Counted from the stretch's first letter, positions 1 to 9,367 are shown. The stretch: 64,000 nt of DNA from Altererythrobacter sp. H2 (GCF_035319885.1 NZ_CP141285.1:1550001-1614000); one strand, 5' to 3'. A program made the numbers and translations. Notes: generated by a model not told the origin, from the sequence alone.

Positions 1-446
1 TCGCCCCGCTCGCCCGAGCGGGCGGCCAGGCGGCCCCCTTCGCGCAGGGCAATCAGCAGCTCCGACATGGCGCCGGCTTCGAACTTGTCGGTCAGCTCGA
101 CCTGTTCGGTGAACAGCTGGTTGCCTTGCTGATCGACAAACCGCACGTTGCCGATTGCCGTGATGGTGCCGGCCTTGCGGTCCCACACCACTTCGTTGGC
201 GCGAACCGACTGGTCATCGCTGCGCAGGACGACATCGCCCGCAGCGCGGATCATGTCGGTGTCCGACTCGTAGGACAGGCTGTCCGCCTCGAAATCGATT
301 GCCCGGCCAGCCTCGATCATGCGGCTCGCCGGCTCCTGCGCCAGCGCCGGGGCGGCACACCCCAGGGCGAGCACGAATGCGGGAATACTGGCCCGCAGCA
401 AGCGGCGACAAGGCGCCTGCACGATGGTCACATAGGCGGGGAGCAT
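1..446 (-). CDS. lptD: LPS-assembly protein LptD, N-terminal part (cut by window edge)
   Basis: Outer-membrane translocon that places lipopolysaccharide in the outer leaflet together with LptE. Only the first 148 codons are inside the window. The reading frame begins at ATG 446 with a signal peptide whose hydrophobic core ends in APALAQ near residue 37, followed by an OstA/LptA-like beta-jellyroll segment (IDFEADSLSY, then AAGDVVLRS and GTITAIGNVRF) typical of the periplasmic domain of LptD. The barrel lies outside the window. A short LptA protein shares the same fold, but the long open frame running off the edge and the divergent pepA neighbour fit LptD better. The gene is divergent from pepA and shares a spacer of about 100 bases with it. 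Confidence 0.75.
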   Translation of the reverse strand, partial: MLPAYVTIVQAPCRRLLRASIPAFVLALGCAAPALAQEPASRMIEAGRAIDFEADSLSYESDTDMIRAAGDVVLRSDDQSVRANEVVWDRKAGTITAIGNVRFVDQQGNQLFTEQVELTDKFEAGAMSELLIALREGGRLAARSGERG

Positions 447-449
447 GGC

Positions 450-478
450 TTGCCTATCGCACTCCCTCGGCCTAATCG
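450..478 (+). promoter_or_regulatory. candidate sigma70-type promoter for pepA
   Basis: TTGCCT (450-455), a 17-base spacer and TAATCG (473-478) lie about 70 bases upstream of the pepA start, in the divergent spacer with lptD. Read by eye; no mapped start site. Confidence 0.4.
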
Positions 479-547
479 CAATCGCATCCTTTCCAGGGGC
501 AGAGCTGGCGCGCGCCACACCACAGGCCCCGAGCACCCGGAGCAACC

Positions 548-2005
548 ATGCAGATAGCTTTCACTTCGACTTTGCCCGCCGACGCCGGATTGGTCGCACA
601 CGTAGTGTCGGGGGATTCCCTGCCCGCCGGGCTGGAGCCAGCTGTGACCGCCGGCGCCAAGGCGGCGCGCTTCAAGGGAAATGAAGGCCAGCTGTTCGAG
701 GCATTCGTCGAACGGCAGGGCAAAGTGGTCCGTCTTGCGCTGGCGGGAGCGGGCAAGGCTGCTGCGACAGACCGCGCCGCCGGGCTGGAAAAGGCCGGAG
801 CGGCCCTGGCCGCGAAGTACCTGACTTCGGGCGAGACGGACATTGCCATCGACCTGACCGGTGCCGGGCTCGACGCGGCGGGCGCTGCTTCCGTGCTGCT
901 GGGCCTGCGCCTGCGCAGCTGGCGGCATGACGCCTATCGCACCAAGCTGAAGGACGAGCAAAAGATCACCCTGGCAAAAGCGACCGTGGTCGGCGCGCCC
1001 GAGGGAACCGAAACCGTCTGGGCAGTCGAAGCCGCGCTGGCCGACGGGGTGGAGTTTACCCGCAATCTGGTGGCCGAGCCGGGCAACAAGATTTACCCGG
1101 TCAGCTTCGTCGAAGCGTGCGAGAAGGCCTTTTCCGGTACCGGGGCCGAACTGACCGTGCTCGATGTGGCGCAGATGGAGGCGCTCGGGATGGGCGCGCT
1201 GCTCGGCGTCGGCCTCGGCTCGGAACAGCCTTCGCGCATCCTGGCGATCCGTTGGAACGGCGGCGGCGACGAAAAGCCGACCGCCTTCATCGGCAAGGGC
1301 GTCACCTTTGATACCGGCGGAATCTCCCTCAAGCCGGGCGCTGGCATGTGGGACATGAAGTGGGACATGGGCGGTGCCGGCGCAGTGGTCGGCGCGATGC
1401 TGGCATTGGTCCAGCGCAAGGCGAAGGCCAACCTGGTCGGCGTGGTCGGGCTGGTCGAGAACATGCCTGACGGCAAGGCCCAGCGCCCGGGAGACGTGGT
1501 CACCTCGATGTCGGGCCAGACGATTGAAGTGCTCAACACCGATGCCGAAGGGCGGCTGGTGCTGTGCGACGTGATCCACTGGACGCAGGAAACCTTTGAT
1601 CCGGTACAGATGGTCGACTTCGCCACGCTGACCGGCGCGATGCTGATCGCGCTCGGGTTCGAGCATGGCGGGCTGTTCGCCAACGATGATGCGCTGGCAG
1701 ACAAGCTGCTGGCAGCGGGTAAGGCCACCGGCGACAAGCTGTGGCGGCTGCCGCTCGGCCCTGAATACGACAAGCTGATCGACTCGCCGATTGCCGACGT
1801 GAAGAACCTCGGGCCGCGCGAAGGCGGCTCGATCACAGCGGCGCAGTTCCTCCAGCGGTTTGTCCGCAAGGGCACGCCCTGGGCGCACTGCGACATCGCC
1901 GGGATGGTCTGGTCGGACAAGCCGGGCCGCACCTGGGACAAGGGCGCAACCGGCTATGGCGTGCGCCTGATCGACCGGTTCGTGCGCGACACGCTGGAGA
2001 AGTGA
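548..2005 (+). CDS. pepA: leucyl aminopeptidase (peptidase family M17)
   Basis: Cytosolic hexameric di-zinc aminopeptidase that removes N-terminal residues, mainly Leu, from peptides. The protein has 485 residues, near the usual 480-505. The C-terminal catalytic domain holds the M17 metal and active-site residues: [15 protein letters not shown] (Lys250, Asp255, Lys262), the aspartate-rich [11 protein letters not shown] stretch, and the family signature NTDAEGRL at 330-337 with the catalytic Arg336. The N-terminal 160 residues form the more variable macro-like domain. The ATG at 548 follows GGAGCAACC, a weak ribosome-binding site. Downstream the DUF2256 and holC genes follow on the same strand; pepA upstream of holC is a common order in proteobacteria, supporting a shared operon. 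Confidence 0.95.
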   Translation: MQIAFTSTLPADAGLVAHVVSGDSLPAGLEPAVTAGAKAARFKGNEGQLFEAFVERQGKVVRLALAGAGKAAATDRAAGLEKAGAALAAKYLTSGETDIAIDLTGAGLDAAGAASVLLGLRLRSWRHDAYRTKLKDEQKITLAKATVVGAPEGTETVWAVEAALADGVEFTRNLVAEPGNKIYPVSFVEACEKAFSGTGAELTVLDVAQMEALGMGALLGVGLGSEQPSRILAIRWNGGGDEKPTAFIGKGVTFDTGGISLKPGAGMWDMKWDMGGAGAVVGAMLALVQRKAKANLVGVVGLVENMPDGKAQRPGDVVTSMSGQTIEVLNTDAEGRLVLCDVIHWTQETFDPVQMVDFATLTGAMLIALGFEHGGLFANDDALADKLLAAGKATGDKLWRLPLGPEYDKLIDSPIADVKNLGPREGGSITAAQFLQRFVRKGTPWAHCDIAGMVWSDKPGRTWDKGATGYGVRLIDRFVRDTLEK

Positions 2006-2051
2006 GGCATGGCTTTCGGGCCTCGAGCAGCGCAGCGGTAGGCCAACAATA

Positions 2052-2204
2052 ATGCCGAAGATGCGCAAGAAGGCCGATCTGCCGAGCAAGACCTGTCTTT
2101 CGTGCGGATTGCCGTTCACCTGGCGCAAGAAATGGGCACGGGACTGGGACAACGTGAAGTACTGTTCCGACCGGTGCCGGATGAATCGGGGTGGGGGCGC
2201 ATGA
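2052..2204 (+). CDS. DUF2256 zinc-ribbon-like mini-protein
   Basis: A 50-residue basic protein starting [15 protein letters not shown]. It carries CLSCG near residues 15-19 and YCSDRC near 37-42, that is two CxxC/CxxxC half sites spaced like a small zinc ribbon, plus the conserved [11 protein letters not shown] stretch of the DUF2256 family. Function unknown; the Cys pairs suggest metal binding. It sits between pepA and holC, and its stop codon overlaps the start of holC (ATGA at 2201-2204), so the two are probably translationally coupled. The gene is easy to miss because of its size and because a longer reading frame in another phase runs through it. Confidence 0.8.
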   Translation: MPKMRKKADLPSKTCLSCGLPFTWRKKWARDWDNVKYCSDRCRMNRGGGA

Positions 2205-2635
2205 AGATCGACTTCTGGCAGTTGTCCCGCGATCCGGTGGACAAGGTGGTCGCCCTGATCGCCGCGCGGGTGCTGGGCGAGGGGCAGCGGGTGCTGGTCG
2301 TCTCCGGCGATGCGGCTCAGCGCGAAGTGATCTCAAGCGCCTTGTGGCAGGAAAAGGCCGAAGCCTTCCTGGCCAACGGGGAGGCGGGTGAGCCCCACGC
2401 TGCGCGCCAGCCGGTCCTGCTGTCTGGCGCCTGCGCGCCTGAGAATGGCGCCACCCACGTGATCTTTGCTGACGGCCAGTGGCGCGATCCGGCCGGGTTC
2501 GCCCGTGCGTTCCTGCTGTTCGACGAATCGACCATAGCGGCAGCGCGCGCAACCTGGCGTGCGCTTGGCGGCGGGGATGCGGTCGAACGCGCATTCTTCC
2601 GGCAGGATGGGGGCAAATGGATCAAGGTCGCCTGA
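2201..2635 (+). CDS. holC: DNA polymerase III chi subunit
   Basis: Chi subunit of the DNA polymerase III clamp loader, which links the complex to single-strand binding protein. 144 residues, starting [14 protein letters not shown], a typical alphaproteobacterial HolC N-terminus. The conserved later blocks are [28 protein letters not shown] and RAFLLFDES, followed by the usual C-terminal [20 protein letters not shown]. An upstream in-frame start at 2102 would lengthen the protein into the DUF2256 gene; the ATG at 2201 is preferred because homologues begin there and because it makes an ATGA overlap with the preceding stop. Confidence 0.9.
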   Translation: MKIDFWQLSRDPVDKVVALIAARVLGEGQRVLVVSGDAAQREVISSALWQEKAEAFLANGEAGEPHAARQPVLLSGACAPENGATHVIFADGQWRDPAGFARAFLLFDESTIAAARATWRALGGGDAVERAFFRQDGGKWIKVA

Positions 2636-2693
2636 CCGGTTGCGCGCGACCGGGGAGTTTGGAATAGTTCGCTCCAACCGACGGAGAGAACCA

Positions 2694-3188
2694 ATGCGCC
2701 TTGCCTTTCCTGTTGCCGTTTCGCTGATCCTGGCTCTGGCTGCCTGCGGGTCCGAACAATCGGGTACCTTCGAGGATGGGGAGGGGGGCGAGGGCACCTA
2801 CCGCGTCGACGAGGAAAGCGGCGTAACCACGTCAGAGATCAAGACCGAGGAAGGCACCGCCCGGATGGAATCCGGCGCAGGGGTCAAGGCCAACCTGCCA
2901 GACGGGTTTGCGCTGATGCCGGGGGCCAATGTGATCTCCGCCAGCAACATCACCACCGAACAGGGCTCCGGCTCGATGACCATGATGGAAATCGGCAAGC
3001 CGGCCGATGAGGTGGTCGCCTTCTACCGCAAGCAGGCCGAGGCCGCCGGGGTGAAAATCCAGCTGGAGATGAACTCCGATGGCACCCGGATGATCGGGGG
3101 CGAAGGCAGGGACGGGGTCACCTTCTCGCTCACCGCCACCGAAGCAGACGGCAAGACCAGCGCCCAGCTGATGGTGGGAAGCAAGTAG
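2694..3188 (+). CDS. predicted lipoprotein, unknown function
   Basis: A 164-residue secreted protein. Residues 1-18 form a lipoprotein signal with lipobox LAAC (Cys18), so the mature protein should be tethered to a membrane by lipid. After a Gly/Glu-rich acidic linker the remainder is a small alpha/beta domain (PADEVVAFYRKQAEAAGVKI, then TRMIGGEGRDGVTFSLTATE) that resembles the domain in other sphingomonad hypothetical lipoproteins. I cannot assign a function. The start at 2694 follows GGAGAGAACC. It lies between holC and ndk in the same direction but 58 bases after holC. Confidence 0.75.
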   Translation: MRLAFPVAVSLILALAACGSEQSGTFEDGEGGEGTYRVDEESGVTTSEIKTEEGTARMESGAGVKANLPDGFALMPGANVISASNITTEQGSGSMTMMEIGKPADEVVAFYRKQAEAAGVKIQLEMNSDGTRMIGGEGRDGVTFSLTATEADGKTSAQLMVGSK

Positions 3189-3226
3189 CGGGAACCGCGC
3201 TGGCGGCCCGCGACCCGCGCCAAGGC

Positions 3227-3253
3227 TTGCAGCGCGGCGCACACGGGGCTAGG
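3227..3253 (+). promoter_or_regulatory. candidate housekeeping promoter for ndk
   Basis: TTGCAG (3227-3232), 15 bases, GCTAGG (3248-3253), followed by a GCGC-rich stretch. The -10 resembles the GCTA-type element described for alphaproteobacterial housekeeping promoters. The same hexamers and the same spacer length occur upstream of the atp operon at 23967-23993. Confidence 0.45.
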
Positions 3254-3297
3254 GGCGCGCGCGATACCCCATCCCGCAGTATTGAAGGACACATCCC

Positions 3298-3720
3298 ATG
3301 GCGGTTACCCGCACCTTTTCGATCATCAAGCCCGATGCCACCCGCCGCAACCTGACCGGTGCGGTCACCAAGATGCTGGAAGACGCCGGCCTGCGCGTCG
3401 TTGCCTCCAAGCGCATTCACATGACCCGCGAGCAGGCCGAGGGTTTCTATGCCGTTCACAAGGAACGCCCCTTCTTTGGCGAACTGGTCGATTTCATGAT
3501 CAGCGGCCCGGTGGTGGTGCAGGTTCTCGAAGGCGAGAACGCCATGCAGCTCAACCGTGACACGATGGGCGCGACCAACCCCAAGGACGCAGCCCCCGGC
3601 ACGATCCGCGCCGAACTGGCCGAAAGCATCGAAGCCAACACCGTCCACGGTTCGGACAGCGACGAGAACGCCGCGATCGAGATCGCCTACTTCTTCAAGC
3701 CGGAAGAAATCGTCGGCTGA
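3298..3720 (+). CDS. ndk: nucleoside diphosphate kinase
   Basis: Transfers the gamma phosphate of ATP to nucleoside diphosphates through a phosphohistidine. 140 residues, the normal bacterial length. The P-loop-independent fold is recognisable from [13 protein letters not shown] at the N-terminus and the active-site His117 in NTVHGSDS, with the conserved [15 protein letters not shown] before it. ATG 3298 follows GAAGGACACATCCC. It has its own predicted promoter and a strong terminator just downstream, so it is probably monocistronic. Confidence 0.97.
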   Translation: MAVTRTFSIIKPDATRRNLTGAVTKMLEDAGLRVVASKRIHMTREQAEGFYAVHKERPFFGELVDFMISGPVVVQVLEGENAMQLNRDTMGATNPKDAAPGTIRAELAESIEANTVHGSDSDENAAIEIAYFFKPEEIVG

Positions 3721-3745
3721 GCCGGGTTTCCAGGCATTTCGACAA

Positions 3746-3778
3746 GGGCCGCGCCGGGAAACCGCCGCGGCCCTTTTT
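3746..3778 (+). terminator. Rho-independent terminator of ndk
   Basis: Perfect 8-base stem GGGCCGCG (3746-3753) with CGCGGCCC (3766-3773), a 12-base loop and a run of five T directly after (3774-3778). It ends 58 bases after the ndk stop codon. This is the only clear T-tailed terminator I see in the window. Confidence 0.85.
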
Positions 3779-3848
3779 GATTTGCATCAACGACCATGCG
3801 GCGCTGGCGGGGCACAGAGGGGCATCACCAACCGGGAAGGACCCCTGA

Positions 3849-4100
3849 ATGTCGCATACCCCCCACGAACTGGCCGATGAATTCCCTCAGGACCGGGATC
3901 TTATTCACCGGCTCAAGCAGGATGACGCGCACTTCGCCCGGCTGGCCGAGGCGTATCACACGGTAAACCGGGCCATCCATCGCATCGAAAGCGAAGTCGA
4001 GCCGGCATCGGATGAGCGTGCCGAAGAGCTCAAGAAGGAACGGCTGGCGCTTGCGGACGACCTGTCGGCCATGCTGGCCAAGGCCCGCACCCCCGCCTGA
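3849..4100 (+). CDS. YdcH/DUF465 family small helical protein
   Basis: An 83-residue acidic, almost wholly helical protein. It contains the DUF465 pattern: LIHRLKQDDAHFARLAEAYH, then HRIESEVEPASDE and the ending ERLALADDLSAML. The family is common in proteobacteria; members are small dimeric coiled coils of unknown role. ATG 3849 follows GGGAAGGACCCCTGA, a fair ribosome-binding site. The stop lies 3 bases from the end of the convergent sulfotransferase gene. Confidence 0.85.
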   Translation: MSHTPHELADEFPQDRDLIHRLKQDDAHFARLAEAYHTVNRAIHRIESEVEPASDERAEELKKERLALADDLSAMLAKARTPA

Positions 4101-4103
4101 GGG

Positions 4104-5296
4104 TCAGGCTGCACCGAACCGGGCAAGGTCGCGGGCGTGCGCGTGGTGTGCGTCCTGTGCGGCCTTGCCCTGTTCCGTCTCCATCGCAGAGAGGGCTGCG
4201 GCGCTGAAGTCCAGCCCCAGCACGGCATAGACCCGCGTGATTTCGCTGCGCCAGTCGGCGTTGAGCGCGGCATAGTCGACCCGTGCGACCGGCCCGTTCC
4301 AGCCGGCCAGGGCGGCTTCCACCCGCTCGTGCCGCAGTGCCAGCTTGCGCCGCCATTCCGCCTCGATCGCCTCAACCGAGGCATTGTCCGTCTGGAATGC
4401 CATTTGCGCCGCGACCATCGAGACGGAGCTGGCGAGCACTTCGGCGTGGTCGCGGTGGGTCACCACCAGCCGCGCGTCGGGAAACTGTTCCAGCAGGGCG
4501 GGCAGGTGCTCGCAGAACTGGGGGCACTTCATGACCCGCGGCCGCGCAGCATTGCCCATGGTGGCAGCATCGGTCCGCAGCAGCCGCGCGAACTCGCGAT
4601 AGACCGCTTTGCCATCCTGCGCCTCGTTGAACGCGACATAGCTCGGGATGGCGTATTGCGCTTCGTAGGTACAGGCATCGAGCGCGGCGGACAGCCAGCC
4701 GATTTCCTCGTCCGTCCGGGTTGCCCCGAAGGGGTGGAGCGTATCGAGCCACGGATTGATGCGGCGGGCGATTGCCAGGCCAGCCGCACTCTTGAACGGG
4801 CGCCAGTCCGGCCTCCGGGGAACGGGATCGTGGCTGTTGCAGAACAGGGTGCCCGCATGGGCCGGGTCGGCCGCCAGCAGACGGTGCATCCGCGTGGTCC
4901 CGGCGCGCATCTGGCCGACCACGATAATCGGGGGGCGACAGGGGTTTGAGCCAATGCTGGCTGTTCCTGCCACAGCCTGCCCAGCGCGTGGCGCTTGCGG
5001 ATGGCGCTGGTGATCTGGCCATAGGCCATCGTGTGGCCCAGGGCGTTGAGCCCGGCCTCGTCCCGCAGGGCCTGGCACAGCCGCTCCAGCCGATCGCGGA
5101 AATCGGCCACATCGCTCTCGCTCCGGCCGGCGTGTTCGTCGTCCGGAGTGAAACCCTTGCTCCCGGTGTACCAGAGAAATCCCGGATCGAGCGGCGGCTT
5201 GGGGGTCACGCCCCGGTTCCACAGTGTCTCGACCAGCGCGCCCGCCTTCTCCGACAGGCGCGAGCGGGTCAGCGGGTGCGGGCGGGGCGGGGCCAT
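4104..5296 (-). pseudogene. sulfotransferase-family gene broken by one frameshift
   Basis: The gene begins at ATG 5296, overlapping the purN stop by one base (TGATG). The first frame gives about 120 residues up to position 4936 (AYGQITSAIRKR, then ALAQTPVAP). The second frame continues with PPIIVVGQMRAGTTRMHRLL, the 5'-phosphosulfate loop of PAPS-dependent sulfotransferases, and reaches the stop at 4104. The switch falls in a run of six G on the plus strand (4930-4935); one more base there would restore a protein of about 397 residues. Both halves otherwise lack stop codons and keep family motifs such as RLVVTHRDHAEVLASSVSMV. This may be a recent mutation, an assembly error in a homopolymer, or slippage. 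Confidence 0.8.
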
Positions 5297-6258
5297 CAGA
5301 AGGCGTCGGCGGCGTCGAGCAGCCCGGTGAGGCGGCGCGGAGCGACACTGCGCCAGCTGCGGGCGATCCAGTGGGCCACCTGGTCCCAGTCGGTATCGCG
5401 CCGGTTGAGCACGATCCCGACCCAGCCGCTCGCACCGTAGAACGCGGGGCGGTAGAACCGTTCCGGATCGCGCGCGATCAGGTCGGTCATCTCATCCACT
5501 CCGCTGGTCTTGGCGAGCAGAGCGATGTGCGGTTCGCCATGGTGGCGATCGCTGAAATAGGCGAAGAACTTGCCGCTCCTGCCGCTGGTGCGGAAGCCCG
5601 GCGCGCCGTGGCTGTCGCGTTCCTCGGCTTCCGGCATGGCCATGGCCAGTTTGCGCACCCGGGCGAGCAGCCAGTCGCTGTCATGGTGGCGCGCGACATA
5701 GCGGTTCAGCACATGCGGATAGAGCTGGTGCTCCGCCATGCGCACCCGCGCGGCGAGGGTCTCCGCCGTTTCTCCGGGCCGGATCGCCACTGCCAGCTGG
5801 CCCAGTACTTCGCCCGCGTCCAGGTCGGGCGTGACGAGGTGGACCGATACGCCGCCAGCTGTGTCTCCGGCGGCAATGGCGCGGGCGTGAGTATCCAGCC
5901 CCTTGTATCGGGGCAGCAGCGAAGGATGGATGTTGAGCATCCGGCCTGGCCACCGCCCGACGAAACCGTCGCTGAGGATGCGCATGTACCCGGCCAGCGC
6001 AATGTGATCCGCCCCGGCGCGCAGGACTTCGGCTTCCATCGCCGCGTCATGCGCGTCCCGGCTCATGCCTTTGTGCGCGAGCGCAAATGTGGGAATTCCT
6101 TCAGCCTCGGCCAAGGCAAGCCCGGGTGCGGCGGGATCGTTCGATGCCACCAGCACGATCTCGTAGGCAGCACCGGGCAGGTGGCTGGCGTGGAGCAGGG
6201 CGGCCATGTTTGAACCCGCCCCAGACAGGAACACGGCCACCCGCGCCTTGTCTGACAT
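5296..6258 (-). CDS. purN: phosphoribosylglycinamide formyltransferase fused to a MmcQ/YjbR-like domain
   Basis: GART of purine synthesis, transferring a formyl group from 10-formyl-THF to GAR. The protein has 320 residues instead of about 190-215. Residues 1-190 are PurN: AVFLSGAGSNM, then the catalytic Asn and His in MLNIHPSLLP and the Asp in VHLVTPDLDAGEV. Residues from about 200 (LLARVRKLAMAMPEAEER) to the end match the MmcQ/YjbR fold: PHIALLAKTSGVDEM, RFYRPAFYGASGWVGIVL, and WDQVAHWIARSWRSVAP. The start at 6258 (MSDKARVAVFLSG) is the normal PurN N-terminus. It follows purM by 16 bases and overlaps the sulfotransferase start. I see no stop or frame change at the junction, so it is a true fusion in this sequence. 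Confidence 0.9.
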   Translation of the reverse strand: MSDKARVAVFLSGAGSNMAALLHASHLPGAAYEIVLVASNDPAAPGLALAEAEGIPTFALAHKGMSRDAHDAAMEAEVLRAGADHIALAGYMRILSDGFVGRWPGRMLNIHPSLLPRYKGLDTHARAIAAGDTAGGVSVHLVTPDLDAGEVLGQLAVAIRPGETAETLAARVRMAEHQLYPHVLNRYVARHHDSDWLLARVRKLAMAMPEAEERDSHGAPGFRTSGRSGKFFAYFSDRHHGEPHIALLAKTSGVDEMTDLIARDPERFYRPAFYGASGWVGIVLNRRDTDWDQVAHWIARSWRSVAPRRLTGLLDAADAF

Positions 6259-6274
6259 GGGTTCACGCCCGGCG

Positions 6275-7381
6275 TCAGGCAAGGTGGGTCGCCTCCCACG
6301 GCTCACGCGCCGACCAGGCCTCGACCGAACCGCGCACGGTGCAGCCGCGGGTTCCCTCCTCGATCCTGCCGATCCGGAGCACGGTCTCACCCGCGGCGGA
6401 AAGGTCGGACATCAGCGTGTCGACATCGTCCTCGTCAACTGCCAGGACCATGCCGATTCCGCAGTTGAACGTGCGGGCCATCTCGGCCGGCTCTATATTG
6501 CCCTGCGCCTGGAGGAAAGCCATCAGGCGGGGCTGCGCCCAGGCGTCGGCATCGACCACAGCGTGCGCGCCTTCGGGCAGAACGCGGGGGATGTTCTCCA
6601 GCAGACCACCGCCGGTGATGTGGGCGAGCGCGGCGATCCGCCCGGCGCGGATGGCGGGCAGCAGGCTTTTCACATAGATCCGGGTCGGGGCCATCAGCGC
6701 GTCAATCAGGATCACTTCGGGATCGAACAGGGCGGGCCGGTCCAGCCGCCAGCCCTTGTCCGCTGCCAGCCGCCGGACCAGCGAGTACCCGTTCGAATGG
6801 ACGCCCGAACTTGCAAGGCCGAGCAGGGCCTGGCCGGGGGCCACCTTGTCGCCGGTCAACTGCTCGCCGCGTTCGACCGCGCCGACGCAGAATCCGGCCA
6901 GATCATAATCGCCAGCCGCATACATTCCCGGCATTTCCGCCGTCTCGCCGCCAATCAAGGCGCAGCCAGCTTCCTTGCACCCGTCAGCGATGCCGGCGAT
7001 CACCCGCTCGGCCACGCCGCTTTCCAGCTTGCCGGTGGCGAAATAGTCGAGGAAGAACAGCGGCTCTGCCCCCTGGACGATCAGATCATTCACGCACATG
7101 GCGACGAGATCGATCCCGACCGTATCGTGCCGCCCGCTATCGATGGCGAGCTTGAGCTTGGTGCCAACCCCGTCATTGGCAGCGACCAGCAGGGGATCGG
7201 TATATCCGGCAGCCTTGGGATCGAAGAAGCCGCCGAATCCGCCGATTTCCGCGTCCGCGCCGGGGCGCCGCGTGGCCTTCACCAGAGGGCCGATGGCACG
7301 GACCAGCGCGTTGCCGGCCTCGATCGAAACCCCGGCTTCGGCATAGGTATACCGGCTGGGAGGAGGGTTGTTCGCAGACAT
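6275..7381 (-). CDS. purM: phosphoribosylformylglycinamidine cyclo-ligase (AIR synthetase)
   Basis: Converts FGAM to AIR with ATP in purine synthesis. 368 residues. Family marks: [17 protein letters not shown] at the N-terminus, the nucleotide-binding [14 protein letters not shown], the catalytic region [31 protein letters not shown], and [18 protein letters not shown]. Start ATG 7381 was chosen because homologues begin close to [17 protein letters not shown]; a longer upstream frame has no family support. It is followed by purN after 16 bases and is divergent from the DUF2066 gene. Confidence 0.97.
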   Translation of the reverse strand: MSANNPPPSRYTYAEAGVSIEAGNALVRAIGPLVKATRRPGADAEIGGFGGFFDPKAAGYTDPLLVAANDGVGTKLKLAIDSGRHDTVGIDLVAMCVNDLIVQGAEPLFFLDYFATGKLESGVAERVIAGIADGCKEAGCALIGGETAEMPGMYAAGDYDLAGFCVGAVERGEQLTGDKVAPGQALLGLASSGVHSNGYSLVRRLAADKGWRLDRPALFDPEVILIDALMAPTRIYVKSLLPAIRAGRIAALAHITGGGLLENIPRVLPEGAHAVVDADAWAQPRLMAFLQAQGNIEPAEMARTFNCGIGMVLAVDEDDVDTLMSDLSAAGETVLRIGRIEEGTRGCTVRGSVEAWSAREPWEATHLA

Positions 7382-7452
7382 GGCCACAGGCTTTAGTCTT
7401 TCGTGCTTGGATTTCCATGCCCGATTGGGCAAAAGGCCGCCGGTTTTCCCCG

Positions 7453-8724
7453 ATGGCCCAGTTGCTTCTCCTCCCCGCCCGCGCGCGCACCCGCACTTTG
7501 GCCCTGCTGCTTGGCGGGGTGTTGCTGCTGGCCGGGCTGGCCGTGGCCTGGGCGCAGGTTGAAGGCGAGCGCGGAATCGCTCCGATTGCCAGCAGCACCG
7601 ACATCGAGGTTGATGAAATCGACGTCGACGTGAAGGGCGACAATGCAGAGGACGCCCGGGCCAAAGGCTGGCTGGAAGCCCAGCGCAAGGCATGGGCCAA
7701 GCTGGGCGGCCCGGCCATTGCCGACGGGCAGCTCCAGTCGATGGTCTCTGCCATTGTGATCGAGCGCGAGCAGATCGGGCCGCGGCGCTACATTGCCCGA
7801 CTCGGGGTCATTTTCGACCGGGCCCGGGCAGGCGGACTTCTCGGCGGCGGCGGCCCGGTCCGCCGGTCCGCGCCGATGCTGCTGGTTCCGGTGACCATCT
7901 CCGGCGGCACGGCACTGGTCTATGAACGGCGAAACCCGTGGCAGCAGGCCTGGGCGGAGTTCCAGTCAGGGGCGAGCCCGATCGACTACGTGCGCCCCTC
8001 GGGCGCGGGCGGCGATTCGCTCCTGGTGACCTTCGGCCAGACCAGCCGCCGCAGCCGCACCTGGTGGCGCAACATTCTCGATCAGTTCGGCGCAGCGGAC
8101 GTGCTGGTGCCGATGGCGCACTTGCGCCATGCCTATCCCGGCGGCCCCGTTACCGGCACCTTCACCGCGCGGTATGGGCCGGACAACGACTATCTTGGCT
8201 CCTTCACCCTCACGGCCAAGGGGCCGGAGGAACTGCCGGAGATGCTGGAGCAGGCCGTGCGCCGGTTTGACCGGATGTTCGGCCAGGCGCTGGCTGATGG
8301 CAAGCTGCGCCCTGACCCGACGCTCAGCATGGCCGGCGCGGAAATCGATCCGGCCCTGCAGCGCCTGATCGAAATCGGCCGCCAGATCGAAGCGCAGGAG
8401 CGCGCCGCTGCGGCTCAGCCGGGAGCGGATGAAACTGCTGGCGATGGGACCGATGCACCCCAGGTTCCTGTCGAGACACCGCAGGTGGTGTCGGCGTTCG
8501 TGGTCCAGTTCGCCACGCCGGACGCGGGCGCTTTTGATGCCACGCTGGCTGCCGTCCGGGGAGCACCCGGCGTGCGCGGCGCGGCGACCACCAGTGTCGG
8601 GATTGGCGGCACTTCGGTAATGACGGTCAGCTATGGCGGGTCGATTGACCAGCTGGCCGCTGCCCTGCGCGGGCGCGGGTTTACCGTAACGCAAGGCAGC
8701 AACGCGCTCGCCATCCGCCGCTGA
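7453..8724 (+). CDS. DUF2066 domain-containing exported protein
   Basis: About 423 residues. The N-terminus [20 protein letters not shown] has a basic region followed by a long hydrophobic stretch ending AVAWAQ, a signal peptide or anchor. The body holds the DUF2066 pattern: [20 protein letters not shown] near residue 60 and later [33 protein letters not shown]-terminal 80-residue part after a Pro/Thr/Glu linker ends [12 protein letters not shown]. Function unknown. The gene stands immediately before hdaA (4-base gap), an arrangement I recognise from other alphaproteobacteria. An alternative ATG at 7417 adds 12 residues; 7453 gives the more usual signal peptide. Confidence 0.8.
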   Translation: MAQLLLLPARARTRTLALLLGGVLLLAGLAVAWAQVEGERGIAPIASSTDIEVDEIDVDVKGDNAEDARAKGWLEAQRKAWAKLGGPAIADGQLQSMVSAIVIEREQIGPRRYIARLGVIFDRARAGGLLGGGGPVRRSAPMLLVPVTISGGTALVYERRNPWQQAWAEFQSGASPIDYVRPSGAGGDSLLVTFGQTSRRSRTWWRNILDQFGAADVLVPMAHLRHAYPGGPVTGTFTARYGPDNDYLGSFTLTAKGPEELPEMLEQAVRRFDRMFGQALADGKLRPDPTLSMAGAEIDPALQRLIEIGRQIEAQERAAAAQPGADETAGDGTDAPQVPVETPQVVSAFVVQFATPDAGAFDATLAAVRGAPGVRGAATTSVGIGGTSVMTVSYGGSIDQLAAALRGRGFTVTQGSNALAIRR

Positions 8725-8728
8725 GCCG

Positions 8729-9340
8729 ATGGGCCAGATTGTCCTGCCGCTGGATCTGCGCCGCCCGGGCGACGCCACCCGCATTGTCGTGGGAACGGCC
8801 AATGCTGAAGTCATCGAGGCTCTCGGACGGCCCGAAAGCTGGCCTTTCCGGACCGCCGTTCTCACCGGACCGCCCCGCTCGGGCAAGTCGCTCCTGACCC
8901 GCTGGTTCGCCGCCGAGGGGCGGGGCGAGTCGATTGACGGGGCCGACTCAGTGGACGAGACGACCCTGTTCCACCGCTGGAACCGCGCGCAGGAAGATGG
9001 CCGGCCGCTGCTGCTGGTGGTCAACGGGGAGACATGGGATATCGCCCTGCCGGACCTGCGATCACGCATGGGGGCCGCCCTGCAGCTGCGGATCGGTGCG
9101 CCTGATGACGCAATGGTCGCGGCGCTGATCGAGGCCCATGCGCAGCAGCGGGGGCTTGTCCTTGGCGAAGGGGCGCTTACCTATCTCGTGCCGCGCACGA
9201 CCCGCAGCTTCGCAGCGATAGAGCGGCTGGTGGAAACCATCGACCGGCTGAGCATGGAGCGCAAGGTACCGGCCACCCAGTCGGTCTGGCGGGATGCGCT
9301 GGAGGCAATCGAAGGACCGCGGCAGGCACGCTTGCTTTAG
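8729..9340 (+). CDS. hdaA: DnaA regulatory inactivator HdaA
   Basis: An AAA+ relative of DnaA lacking the DNA-binding domain; with the sliding clamp it promotes hydrolysis of DnaA-bound ATP and prevents over-initiation. 203 residues. The N-terminal QIVLPLDL (3-10) looks like a beta-clamp-binding motif, followed by Walker A GPPRSGKS (47-54) and a Walker B-like LLLVVNGETWD. The C-terminal lid includes VPRTTRSFAAIERLVETID with a sensor-like Arg. Located 4 bases behind the DUF2066 gene. Confidence 0.88.
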   Translation: MGQIVLPLDLRRPGDATRIVVGTANAEVIEALGRPESWPFRTAVLTGPPRSGKSLLTRWFAAEGRGESIDGADSVDETTLFHRWNRAQEDGRPLLLVVNGETWDIALPDLRSRMGAALQLRIGAPDDAMVAALIEAHAQQRGLVLGEGALTYLVPRTTRSFAAIERLVETIDRLSMERKVPATQSVWRDALEAIEGPRQARLL

Positions 9341-9367
9341 CGGTGGGGAAGTGGGAGTCTGCTTGCG

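Noticed and set aside
428-2152. A 574-codon minus-strand frame opposite pepA
   Set aside because: pepA is unmistakable; the antisense product lacks family features.
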